Of a stretch of DNA of 30,530 nt, positions 10,126-23,900 are shown piece by piece. Numbering within the stretch: the first letter of the stretch is position 1; every line of letters starts with the position of its first letter. The stretch spans positions 1-30,530 of the forward strand of contig LPNZ01011165.1 of the NCBI GenBank assembly GCA_001655205.1, in the 5' to 3' direction. Source of the stretch: Lenisia limosa. Taxonomy: Eukaryota > Breviatea. Under the pieces are notes generated by a model. The model worked only from the letters and a program-made list of their open reading frames with translations, was not told where the DNA came from and ran no database searches. The translations under genes and the position numbers were made by a program.

Positions 10126-11731
10126 TTGTCAATTTTGATCATAACAACACAGGCAAATGAGCTCCACTTGGTCAGAGAGGCTGTGGCTGATGCATTTGCT
10201 ATCAGGTTTGGGTGGACACTTCAGCCTGATACCTTGAAGTTTCCAATTATGCATGTCATATACTATAGCCAGTATCGGGCCACTCTACATAAATCTAATT
10301 GTTTAGTTATACCCCAAACTTTTGGAGGGAATATCCGTCGCATTTCCACATTCTCATTAGCTACGTTGAAGATGACCATCCAATGTTGAAGGTACAGAGG
10401 CCCTTTTTTGTGCTCACATCTTTTATGATATTTTGATCTATTGCCGCTGACCAATAAAGGATATTCAGCCGCGACTTGTTGTTCGTCACGATGATGTAAG
10501 CGGGTAATGGAAAGAAATAATTGAAGATTCTTTTTCCGTGTTTTCCCATGAATTGTCTCTCATCACTGTCGCAGCCAAGAGCAGTGCTAAAAAGCGCTTT
10601 TTCATCGGAGACATTCACAGCCAAATGGGACGAGCCTTTTTCCCGAGCATTCACCCCGTTGTTCCTTCCTGATGGCTCTGTAATGGTTTGTGATAACTCT
10701 ATTATGGGAGAATACTTAATCATCTTGATATTTACTGCTCTTATGATCGAAGGAATTGACTGAGTTAGATTGGGTTCACGATGTACGGTATTTACGAGGA
10801 AGGCACGTTGACACAGCAAACCGTACCGAATCTTCGCGACAAGATTACAGCATATATCATCGGAATTGCTGTCGCTCGGGGATGCAAATCCTTGGGAATT
10901 GGTAGGGGAGTGGGGATGGAGTATGCTCTCACATCTCTTTCACTAGACTGGGTGGAACATGGTTGGCTTTTGTCTTTTCAGCCCTCACTTAAGTGCCACA
11001 CTAAGTCGATTTTCTTGGTAGTTTGAGATCCCTATATTTCCGAAATAAAGTTGAATGTAATACTGAAGCTTTTAGTCAGGCTGATAAACAAGTTTTATAT
11101 CATATACTATCCGGTGTTTCTCTTACATCCTGCTTGACACCTTAGGGCGCAAGATGCTACAACAAACAGTGTACCGTGCATGGCATGGTGAAAACCCCAT
11201 TGCAACCATCAGCCTTCATGTTGACGTGGGTGTGGCTACTACAGATCTTGTTTCTTGTCTTATACAAACAAGGATATGTAAATGTTGCAGTTTACACTAA
11301 TTGGCAATAAGACATTTTCTCACAATGTAGGTTCTCAACGAGAAGGGACTCGGCTTTTACACCTCTTTGGGATTTACGACACTAAAGTGAGTACAATTCT
11401 CTCATTGGTCTTCTTATCTTGGCTTAATTTCTACTTTTTGGGGTAGATTGGTAACATCTCGCTTTCAAATTCCGTTTTTTTTTAATGTTTCAGGTCTTTC
11501 AGCTCCTACTACAGAATTAACCATCTTTCAAGAGACGCATTTTTCCTTATTCTTTCTTTGAAGTATGTTGGGTGCAAAGATTGGGGTTTTATTTGTTGGA
11601 GGTATGGATTCAACAATTCTTCATCACCATTTACCTCATGCTGCCCCCCCCCTTTATCCCTGTTTGCCTCATCTCATACCCCAGTCCAACACTCACGCCA
11701 TAGACCTAGTGGTTCTTGTACAGTACTTTAG
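10126..11731 (+). CDS. GNAT-family N-acetyltransferase
   Basis: Exons 10126-10205, 10361-10391, 10575-10685, 10769-10901, 11146-11225, 11331-11386 and 11494 onwards join in phase from ATG 10126. Product about 225-280 residues. Seen: N-terminal ANELHLVREAVADAFAI, a central strand LPDGSVMIGFTMYGIYEEG, then GNAT motif A as CKSLGIGRKML (the Gln/Arg-x-x-Gly-x-Gly acetyl-CoA loop type) and the C-terminal LHVDVLNEKGLGFYTSLGF, matching the family's LxV..N..A..LYxxLGF. Known: the fold transfers acetyl from acetyl-CoA to an amine. The substrate cannot be told. Two ends are possible: reading through to TAG at 11729-11731, or splicing a GTATGT donor after 11562 to 11685 and stopping at 11701-11703. The second is likelier, because the intron would have the usual C-rich 3' end. 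The second exon is only 31 nt. Confidence 0.8.
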
Positions 11732-12019
11732 CTCTCACCTAAGTTGTTGGTAGTATATTATGGTAAATGGACACATAATATAAGTATCCGCAAGTCATTC
11801 TGTTTTTGTTGTGTGGAATGTAATTTTGTGTAATATTCACAGGATGTAATTGGGGGTATATGGTGTATGAACCAGCAGGAACAAAAATGACTCCCATTAG
11901 CCACAAATAAATAAGTAATTCCATTTACCAGTTCACCTTCACTAACACCATCATCACCCTAAACAACTAAAAAACACTATAATTAGATAGAAAAAAAAAA
12001 CGAAACCGGAGTGCACCAA
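11732..12019. other. Short convergent intergenic region
   Basis: This region holds the 3' ends of the GNAT gene (plus) and the next minus gene. It is AT-rich, with an AATAAA at 11906-11911 that could serve the GNAT transcript and an A run at 11991-12000. No coding signal is seen. Confidence 0.35.
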
Positions 12020-13976
12020 TTAAAGTTGGAGATTCTTGAGAAGCTTGTCACAAATCATCTTGTAAAGCCACGGCTCACCCTGACGACGACGAAGGACAAT
12101 TCTGAAGGGTGAAAAGGACAATTCTGAAGGGGTAAAAATGGTCCACAGAGTAGTATGTTAGTACACAGTGCATTCATGTCAAACTCATTATGCTATTATC
12201 ATAGTCCACTTGCAGAACCGATTTAGGAAGACAGCTGATCATCTACTATCTTCTCCCTCAAACCCTCTCAAATCGATGTTTGGTAATTGTACAACTTCAA
12301 GTTCGAAGATAATCTAAACAAAATTAAATCTGAATTTCAAATTTATCGATATCACAGATAACTTACAAAAGGGGAAAGTACCCCAGCAAAACCCACTTTA
12401 TGAGTCCCTGCAAGTGCCTGGCACTTAATCACGAACCGCCCTCTTTTTTGGGCTGACGCTACATTGGTCAGTCATGGATGACGAAAAGGACGAAGAGAAT
12501 TGGTGCGAGCTTACAAGGCGGAATGGTAACATTGAGTTCAGTTAACACGCGTATGGCTTCCTGTAGAACCTACGAGCAGTGAATCAGAATAGAGCACCCC
12601 AATTAAATTTGAGCGAACCAATTCAAGAGTAAAGGATTCGGACCCACCTTCTCATGGTCTTTAGATGATGACGTGGCACATGAGTATACGGCGTTGACTG
12701 TCCGCAATTCTGATGATGCTATATGGTCAGAAGGCAATTCGGTCAGAAAATAAGTGTGATTATTTACTGAAGCTCCCGATAATTCTGTGAATCAAAGGGA
12801 AAATCACATTTTCATAAATTTCAGTTAATCCACCTTTATGGTGTCTTCCAGAAGAGCCTTTGTTCATCTGTTGGAATGACGCGGGGGTTGATCTAAGAGT
12901 ATAACAAAGCGGGATTCCGGAGATTCCTATGTAATCCCTCAATTTTCCTCAGCATTTGGTATTATTGTGCTTTTTAGTGTTATGCCCCCCACGCTCTGTG
13001 TATTGCTGCACCTGCAAGAAGCGGTCTTTTTGGTTTCTCACATGTTGAGTTGGACGCACCCTGAAATGTGTTAACGCTATCATTTCGTATGTCCAATGTG
13101 GGACTGTATTAGGAAAAAGCCATCAACACTGATGCAGTGTCTTTTATTTTCTTAAACGTGATGCCTGGTAATCTGGTACTTATTTCTTGTTCTACACAAT
13201 GCTCATTCAAATCACAGTAGGTATAGTACCCCCCCCCCTACTTCCATTTGCATCAGCACATGAGCAACGTTTCTACATGGTCAGAAAATGTCTATATCCA
13301 GCATTAATACTCAAACAATACTTCTGTTCTTGTACAATAATAGGAATACTGCATTATCTTGTCCTCAGAAATGATTCAGCCTTGCCCACTCCGCAGTAAC
13401 GTCACCTCGTCTGACATGGGCAGTAACCGGGGAACCAGGACATGATTGGCAACCCTGCATGGCATGAAGAGAATAAATATGGATGGTATATTAACAATTA
13501 TGATAATACTAGTAATATAGTATATTACATAATACTTTATGATACTATCATCACAAGCTACCTAGATATCAATATTTGAGATTAACACACATCAAACCCT
13601 TCCGTACCTGTCCAGGGTTAACTGATGTTATGTGATTTGGGACTTTCCATGGGTATTGTTTTTCTTCCTAAAGCAATTAATCACGAAACAGTAGCGCTTG
13701 CGCATTATTACGATTGGAGTTTTTTACTGAATAATTTCAGAACACAGTGCATACTCGGGAGCGGGATGGAGGGCTGAAACTAAGCAAGGTGAGATGGGTC
13801 ATGTGTAATAATTAGTGATTAATTTCTCTCTGGCAAAATAAGGATAAATACTCAACAAAAGTAAAGTTCTATTTGAGCAGATTAATAAACAAATTGCCAC
13901 TCAATCTGAGAAGGGACGGACATTACACATACCTGCCGGAGTTGGTGTTGAACGAGCGTTGAGTTGAGTCGAACAT
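12020..13976 (-). CDS. Hypothetical small protein (about 140 residues), nine exons
   Basis: Exons, in coding order: 13933-13976, 13755-13773, 13608-13621, 13406-13454, 12993-13060, 12834-12892, 12648-12709, 12531-12569 and 12020-12079. All phases agree, from ATG 13976 (MFDSTQRSFNTNSGSPPSRS) to TAA at 12020-12022. The N-terminal third is Ser/Arg-rich and looks disordered. The C-terminal part looks helical: LRTVNAVYSCATSSSKDHEK, VLQEAIRVLTELN, WLYKMICDKLLKNLQL. I do not recognise a family. Two exons are microexons (19 and 14 nt). The last intron (12080-12530) is unusually long at 451 nt and could hide another exon. The phase agreement over eight joins is the main support; no homology supports it. 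Confidence 0.5.
12100..12137. repeat. Tandem duplication, about 22-base period
   Basis: AAGGACAATTCTGAAGGGTG is repeated as AAGGACAATTCTGAAGGGGT just upstream, in gene sense, of the last exon of the hypothetical gene 12020-13976. It adds a second candidate acceptor (TTCAG in minus sense). Confidence 0.8.
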
Positions 13977-14315
13977 TCTACCTCCAATTCCGAGGTTCGA
14001 GGGGCTGAAGTTGTGATTTGGCTGTCTAATAACATTTGGAACACGATATACTGGTGTGAACCTACATTTTTCTTTCAGGTTGGGGTGCTTTAGGTTCGAT
14101 TTTGGTGCTAAATTTGAATCAGTTGAACATTTTTGAAAACGAACAAGTTCAAGGAAGACGTGACATCAGGAGAACCAGCCAAGCTTACAATCCAAAAGAG
14201 GGATAACTGACAGCAGCAGGCTCTTCAAAGCCCATTGAAGTCCTAAAAGGGATCATCACCGGAATCACAGAAAAAGAAAAGCTTGCCTCCATATCAAAGA
14301 CATATCCTTCCGAGC

Positions 14316-17205
<2,890 letters not shown>

Positions 17206-17522
17206 TTCAACACTGAAATCGGTCAGTGCATTGCACAATATCAGTAAAAAGAAGGGATCTTTCCTTCCGGTTGGCACAAAAGGAAAAGAGGCTTGGGAAG
17301 AATCTTGTGTGGCTTACATAAATGTGAATAGCAGGCACAGTTACAGCGTGGTTTGGCTGAAAAGTTAACAGCTTGCTTACAGCTTGAACTTGAAAAGTGT
17401 GTTAAAACCCGGCAAGGGTCATAAAGAGTTCACAAGCAATCCTGAAAAGGAAATAAAAGCTGACGTTGTTTAGCCTGGCCTCAGATTGGAGGGGGATGAG
17501 CAAAAGACAAAGCCTAAGTAAC
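17206..17522. other. Upstream region of the kinase gene
   Basis: These 317 bases lie between the kinase start and the stop of the next minus-strand gene. They should hold the kinase promoter and 5' UTR, since both genes run leftwards. No coding exon or clear motif is seen. Confidence 0.3.
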
Positions 17523-18237
17523 CTACCATAAGAGGAAAGTTAGGCTCTTATTTCGGGAAGAGAACCGAACTGAACTGAACCTCAATTCCTGAAAGGTTTG
17601 TTACATGGATTGGAGCGTGTGACATATGACACACCAAGCTCAATGAGCCAGCCCAATCTTCATTACATGCTGCTGCCTTCTCCATCCATTTCTCCATTTC
17701 CAGTATTTCTTCAGTGTCATCATCATGTATGGGATATCTAGTGCTGACAAAGTGCAAGTGGGGAAGGCTTGTTAACGTGCATATGTCACATGCATTATGT
17801 CGTCGAGGGAAGGGACTGATTGAGACACATGGGGGCATGGAGAGCATGGAGAAGAGCAGGTGTAGCCTGCATGATTGTCATAAAAATTTAATGAATAGAG
17901 GGGAGAAAAAAAAAGGCTGAAAAAGGGCCCGGAAAAAATATTCTATCCCAATCTTCAAATCGCAGNNNNNNNNNNNNNNNNNNNNNNNNNNNNNNNNNNN
18001 NNNNNNNNNNNNNNNNNNNNNNNNNNNNNNNNNNNNNNNNNNNNNNNNNNNNNNNNNNNNNNNNNNNNNNNNNNNNNNNNNNNNNNNNNNNNNNNNNNNN
18101 NNNNNNNNNNNNNNNNNNNNNNNNNNNNNNNNNNNNNNNNTGTAGTATATTCTTACCCTGGTGGTCAGGCAGGACAGGGTTTGGCCAGTGGAAAACAATG
18201 CGTTCATAAAACAAGGCTGTTGCAGTTTAGCACCCAT
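17523..18237 (-). CDS. Small hypothetical protein, partly in an assembly gap
   Basis: Exons 18157-18237 (ATG 18237, MGAKLQQPCFMNALFSTG), 17635-17737 and 17523-17588 (stop TAG). At least one exon must lie in or beside the gap 17966-18140, because the phase of the second exon requires two extra bases. The middle exon is acidic and helical (DDDTEEILEMEKWMEK, NEDWAGSLSL); the last is basic (SSVRFSSRNKSLTFLLW). I recognise no family. It lies between two minus-strand genes with its own start and stop, so it is not obviously part of either. It could also be chance open frames with plausible splice sites. Confidence 0.4.
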
Positions 18238-18342
18238 AGTGGAAGGTGGTAAAATGGTTCTGACGTTTTAATAATCAACCTCAACGAATGGGGTGTAGGT
18301 AGATCTATTTCAGACAGCTAATATTACTTAATTGCGTGGTGA

Positions 18343-20387
18343 TTATGAAGAATGCGACAGGAGAAAGTGCGAAGTAAAGAGCTTCATCATTCCAATGACT
18401 TTCTCTGGCTGCTCCAAGTGGCAAAGCCCTCCAGAATAGTTCATCTAATATGTGAGTAGTGCTCTTTCAAAGCGGTTTAAAACTGCCAAAGTAAAGTTTA
18501 TCAGAATGAGTTCATATCCCACTAACTTCATCATAGACGGAATTCTCCTTGGGGATTTCACCAAACACCCACCTAATCAGTAAGTACGGAACAGAATACA
18601 AAAACAGCATCCCCTCTTACATGGAGTCCATGGCTCGGGGCGAATCTCTTCCTGCAAGGAGGAGGCCTACAACATCATGGAAGGAATGATTAAAAAGGCT
18701 CTTGATAATCCGCATAGAACATATAAAAAAAATGAAACAACGGTTCAGAATCCGGGCAAACATTCGCACTTGGTGGCCTTCAAGTCTGACACATGAACGG
18801 TTTGGCTATACACCATTACAAGCAGATAATATGTCATTGTACTACCAATACAACTGTAATCCTAAAAGCACCATACCCACTTGATATATGAGGAAAACAT
18901 CATTTTGAAAGATTGATACTTCAGCTTTTTGCTCTCTTCTGACAGATAGTTTACAACGTCATAGTTGGCCTCAAGGGTGGCCTGTCAAGCTTAAAAGAGT
19001 ATACGACTTCGTTTTTTTGTATTGAGCACTGAGTAAATAGGGTCAGAAAACAAGCAATTTTTCAATATTTACATGATACACGATACGCTGTTCAAGTAAA
19101 AAAATATGGACAACAGAGCTGAATAGAACCAAGGTACCAGTGAAAGGTGGCGACCCAAAAGGAAGTTAGTTACGCCTTGGTTGATACCCGTTACAAGGAG
19201 TTTGGCTTGCTCAACCTGGTGGGTGGGGGATTAGAAAGCCAGGATAAGGAATAACCCTAATAAATGCGAATAATCAAAGCCCTAATCAATGTTTCATATT
19301 TCATTTAATAGTATCCATATGTTCTACGGGGTTATCGATTGTTGGTGATATCAGCAGAACCTCACAACAACCGTCTAGACCCCCCACCTTGAGAGAAGCC
19401 CAATAGAGCCAGTCGTGCTTTTCATACGTCGTAGTAAACAAGATCAATGAGATCACATCATCCGGGTGCAGCGTCTACGGTGTTATAACACAAGCATTTT
19501 TAGTTCTAATAAATAACTTCCCAAAAATATCTAAATAGTACCGCTACCCTATCTGCACTTTTGAAGACCGTGGTTGCCTATTCTACCCCATACCTACTCA
19601 TGAAAACCCGAGACATACCGAGAGTTTGAGGAGAATAGTTCCGCCATACCCGGCACCCATTCCAACATAGCGCTTCACACTGCTAGTCAGAAGAGAGTAG
19701 GATGTATAAATGTCAAGCAATCCTTGGCATTTCCTCAAACAAAGAAACAGGATGCCCCTCACCCACCCCAGAGACACCATAGCCAGAGACACCTGCTCTG
19801 CCAGCTCGGTGGTAGAGAGGTAGGGAACTGGGAATTTGGGGTCAGCATTGGCATGGTTTCCTAAGGGGTCACTTTGTTTATGCTATTGGTGGTGTTTGAA
19901 AGGAAATATCTTGAAAATCAAATCAATTTGAACCCAATCAAAGGTCAAGTCAGAGGTCAATCCAAAGCCAATCCCTCACCTGGGGCATCAACCTGATAGA
20001 GGCAGAACTTATCAAAATACTCGCGGTCAGCATCTATCAGTCTGTCGAAGCAGGAGCTATCTGAGAGTGACAGTAATTCACAATGACGTTCTTTATTATC
20101 ATTGGGTTTTTCGTATTGCTTATTTGATCACAAAATTAAATATAATTTATTTCTCTTCAACGACAAGAAATCATTGTTTAGCAGTAAATACACGTTTTAA
20201 AGGAAGGAAAAGACTATTTCCCAATTGGAAATCCAGCATACGAGTTGTTCCGATATCGTGGTAAGTCACCATTGCGGGTTTCGAAGTGTCACCATAGACT
20301 GTCACACCAAGGGTTCCATAATTGGTACCGATTACATGAAGCTATATATTATACCAAAAAAGTGTGACAAACATTTCCTTCGAGCAT
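18343..20387 (-). CDS. NDRG-family protein (inactive alpha/beta-hydrolase fold)
   Basis: Exons: 20373-20387, 20242-20341, 19980-20060, 19767-19860, 19619-19682, 19388-19474, 19138-19215, 18877-18981, 18742-18805, 18621-18666, 18527-18572 and 18343-18444, in phase to TAA 18343-18345; about 293 residues. Family matches in order: TNYGTLGVTVYGD and MVTYHDIGTT (NDRG: YGxVxVTVxG, ILTYHDIG), FCLYQVDAPG (CVDAPGQ), YLSTTELAEQV, RYVGMGAGYGGTILLKL (IGxGxGAGAYIL), DVISLILFTTTYEKHDWLYW, LLLAGRDSPRAM (LLVVGDNSPA) and SGGLCHLEQPEKVIGMM (CGGLPQVxQPxKL). In the hydrolase fold the nucleophile elbow is GxSxG; here it is GMGAG, so a catalytic Ser is absent, as in the family. NDRG proteins act in differentiation, stress and trafficking, with no known enzymatic activity. 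The first exon (MLEGN, with a 31-nt intron after it) is uncertain. Confidence 0.82.
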
Positions 20388-20982
20388 GCTGAGGTAAGAA
20401 TAACAATGCAGGCAAGTGAACGCAAAAGGCAGTTTCCAAACTAACAAACTATCTCACAATATAAACATAAAAATAAGTTCATACGTTTTATTCAATCTCA
20501 ACAAGGAAAAGGCTTGCGGGCTTGTGAGGTGGCAAAAAACAATGTTTTTATGGACGGTGGGTTTGGGGATAGGAATGTATATGCACCCCATGTTCTCTTA
20601 CTTTTTATCATTTTTTCTTCCCGGTACGCACCGGGCATAATTCCTCCGCTAAGCTCTTGGTCTTATAATGTAAACTGACCGATACAGTGGCGTGGAGTTT
20701 GCGCGAGGTGGCGTACCGAGAACATTATTCTGATTTCCCTTTTTTTTTATGGGGGATAGGAATGTATACGCACCCCATGTTCTCTAAATTTTTTATCATT
20801 TTTTTGTTGATGCGAAAACGCGAAAACTCTACAAACTAGCAAGGCTGATGGACAAGAGAGAATAATTAAAAATATTTTCCCAAATTGAGCCAGATCCATA
20901 AACACGTCGACATTTTCCCAAAATGTGATAAGCTCCTAGGCCTCAACTCGACCACTCCTTTTACCATCCGGTTATTATTAAG
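20388..20982. promoter_or_regulatory. Divergent intergenic region between the NDRG-like and HEATR5-like genes
   Basis: Start codons of the two flanking genes point away from each other, so this 595-base region should hold both promoters. It contains a direct repeat of about 60 bases (20566-20615 and 20750-20810) sharing GGGGATAGGAATGTATA and CACCCCATGTTCTCT. Between the copies lie a hairpin CCCGGTACGCACCGGG (20620-20635) and an inverted GAGAACAT. The open frame at 20416-20640 on the plus strand overlaps the first copy and has no family signal. Confidence 0.45.
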
Positions 20983-23900
20983 ATGTTAGCTTTGGAAGAA
21001 GTAAAGCAGCGCATTCAAGCATGCCACGGTGGGTTAACAGTCTGTTTTCTCGTCTGATCCCCAGATGGAAGCGATGTTTGGCTTGAGTTCCAAGCTATCA
21101 TTGACTGTACCCAATATCTCACAAAGGTTTTAGGGTGAAAAGGGGGTGAATATGATCATTCAATTTTTAAATTCACAGTTTTGTTCTTTGTTTCTTCTTC
21201 TTTACTGCTAGGCTGAAGCTAACGAGTGCATTGACGGGCTGCTTCACGTCATATCCGTGGTTCTCCTGAAGGCTTCAGCACATTCCCCACAGTCACCACA
21301 GTCGCCGGCAGTAACGGCCAAGGTCTGAACCTTTATTAACCCAAACCAAAGACCAGGGGGTGTCTGCACTAATTTTAACAAGAAGGGTTTTTATTTATTT
21401 GTTCAGAATTGTTCATATGATATCTATATTGAAGCATGCTCACCTTCACAGGCCGGTGCCGGATTATTGGTGCGCACTTATGCCATTCAAAGCTTTGTTA
21501 CCCTGTGCCAAAAAGCTGGTGTGTGTGAAAACTGTTCTGGAAGTATTAATAAGGCACATCTTATAATTTTTGAATCAGAGTTGTTAATAACTATTAATTT
21601 TTCAAATATTAAATAAATCTGACAGTCACGTTCTACAATTTACAAAATGCAGGTACCACAGCCAAAGCCGTACATTTATTCAACGACCTCATGGCCCTTG
21701 CTGGCACTAAGGACTGTCAGGGAATCACTATCAGGTGGCTCACGGGTTTTATATATCCACTTCTTCAAAATATCGGTATTTAAGATATACAATATAATAT
21801 GATATGATATATTATATGATATATAATAAGATAGATATCTAGATATACTATATAGATAATAAATAGATGTAATGCTCTCTCCTGGAGTTTCAGATTATTC
21901 GGTTCTTGGTTAGTATCTTTACGCCAATATTCTTCATCGAAATTTCCNNNNNNNNNNNNNNNNNNNNNNNNNNNNNNNNNNNNNNNNNNNNNNNNNNNNN
22001 NNNNNNNNNNNNNNNNNNNNNNNNNNNNNNNNNNNNNNNNNNNCCCACCAATCGCAATCAAGTCTATGAGCCAAAAGGGCGAGGTTCGTCCGGAAGAGGG
22101 GTTGCCGCTTTTCCTTTGTTTCGGTCTTGTTCACTCTGTTCAGACCGGTACGCGTTTGGCGTGTGTCAAGTCTTGTTCCTTGGCTATCTCGTCTGTCCTC
22201 CCTTACTCCTGTCCCCCCATGGCTACTCTCATGAAGATCATCAAAATTGCTCTTGCGGTTGGTGTTCATGAATATGACTAATGATTTATTAACTCTCAGC
22301 TTCCGTTGGCCTGGGAAGGTGGTCATTTTTTCATTCATCGCGATGCGACATCATACCAAATAACCTTACAATCATAGAACCTCAAATTACAATCATTGAA
22401 CCTCAAATAAACCCTATAATCATAGAACCTCAAATAACCTTACAATCACAGGACCGTTCCGAGCGCGTGAGAGAGGCTGGATTTATGGGCTTGGCGTCTT
22501 TGGTTCCTTGTGCATGGACCTGTGGCCAGGGTGCGAGGGTGTTGCTGTATCCAGTTTTCACGATTGAGTTGTTTTGTTTATTTGTTGCGAAAGATATGTG
22601 ATATCTCATCTTGACCCCCCCCCCCCCNNNNNNNNNNNNNNNNNNNNNNNNNNNNNNNNNNNNNNNNNNNNNNNNNNNNNNNNNNNNNNNNNNACTCCTC
22701 TCAAAAAGTTGTCAATGCTGCCGGGTTTTGTCATGGTATGAGAACGGAATACAATCAGAGATTTAGCATGGTGGCGTAAACAGTTTAATGCTATTATTCC
22801 CCTCAGCTTAATATTATTTAAAGTAACCTTTGACTTGTGCCCCTTTGTTTTGTTTTTTTGTGCTGTTGTTTTGATTTTAATGTTTGCTGTGTGTGTTTGT
22901 TTTGTTTTGTTTTGTGCTTTGTGTTTGTCCAGCCACTTTTTGTTGATATCATGACTACTTTTTTGTTTAGCATCAGTATGGTTGAGAATAGTCACAGTTT
23001 GCTTGACACCATATTGTTCGTACCTGTANNNNNNNNNNCTCCAGATTTGATCCCCTCGGGGGTCGAATGCTTGGGACGGCTCTAAGCGTTATGATTGGGT
23101 TGTGACCGTTAATAAGTCGTATTTTTTTAACATTTCCCTTACTTTCTTAACGCCTTCCAGGTACGTTTGGGTGATCGAGCGGTGGTGGGACTCTTCAAAG
23201 GCTGGCTCGGACTTGTTTTTGTTTTTGTGTTTTTGTCATCTGGCTTTTATCTAGTAATAGCGTGGTTGCTCGTGTTTGTAATTGCTTGTTTTTTGGTATT
23301 TGTTTGTTTGGAGTTTCAGATTATTCGGCTCGTGATTATTACCTTTACGCCAATAGTCTTCATCGAAATTTCCTTCGTTTTACTCCCCCCCCCCCCCNNN
23401 NNNNNNNNNNNNNNNNNNNNNNNNNNNNNNNNNNNNNNNNNNNNNNNNNNNNNNNNNNNNNNNNNNNNNNNNNNNNNNNCTGTGAAAGAGCCGAAGGATA
23501 AGAAGAAAACCGTCCCGGTCACACTTTCCGAGGTGCATGTTGGACTATAACGCTGCTACATTCATTCACTTTTCATAGTATTGCTCTCCTTCTTTCTCCC
23601 AATGTTCATGCTCTCAAATTCCAACCACTTAGGCCCTCAAAGGCATAATAACCCCCATGGCCCGCACCAATCTCCTTGATGCCCGAGTGTCTCACTCAAA
23701 GGCGCTGAAAACGCTGCTCAAAGGTGGGTTCTGTGCAAATGGATTAAGGTTATACCTGTCTTGAGTATCATTATTTGTTATCACCCCATTAGACCTTCCA
23801 CACTCGTATCGTCTTGAGGCCCTTCCTGCAATCCTGACCGACATCTTTGCCCTCTGCACATCCTCCAAACCCCTCTCAGCCGCGTCCTCATCGGTGAGTC

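Larger units (their letters stand above)
20983..23214 (+). other. HEATR5-like gene, N-terminal HEAT block
   Basis: Exons 20983-21028, 21065-21126, 21212-21322, 21452-21518, 21653-21734, 22144-22257, 22452-22502, up to 22735, and 23161-23214. The first intron is only 36 nt. Key strings: VWLEFQAIIDCTQYLTK, AEANECIDGLLHVISVVLLK, LLVRTYAIQSFVTLCQKAG, AVHLFNDLMALAGTKD, TGTRLACVKSCSLAISSVLP and MATLMKIIKIALADRSERVR. These follow the N-terminal HEATR5 order (FEWLRFLDKVL, LISS, KLLAKNLAALYSIGD, LDKCNDII, TKLAAVACVG, NNLLKSLK). The exon between 21734 and 22144 is lost to the gap 21948-22043. The segment 23039-23080 after the 10-N gap could hold a short exon but its ends are unclear. Confidence 0.6.

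Noticed and set aside
10361-10819. 152-codon minus frame as a gene
   Set aside because: It is the shadow of GNAT exons on the plus strand, which keep phase and carry family motifs.
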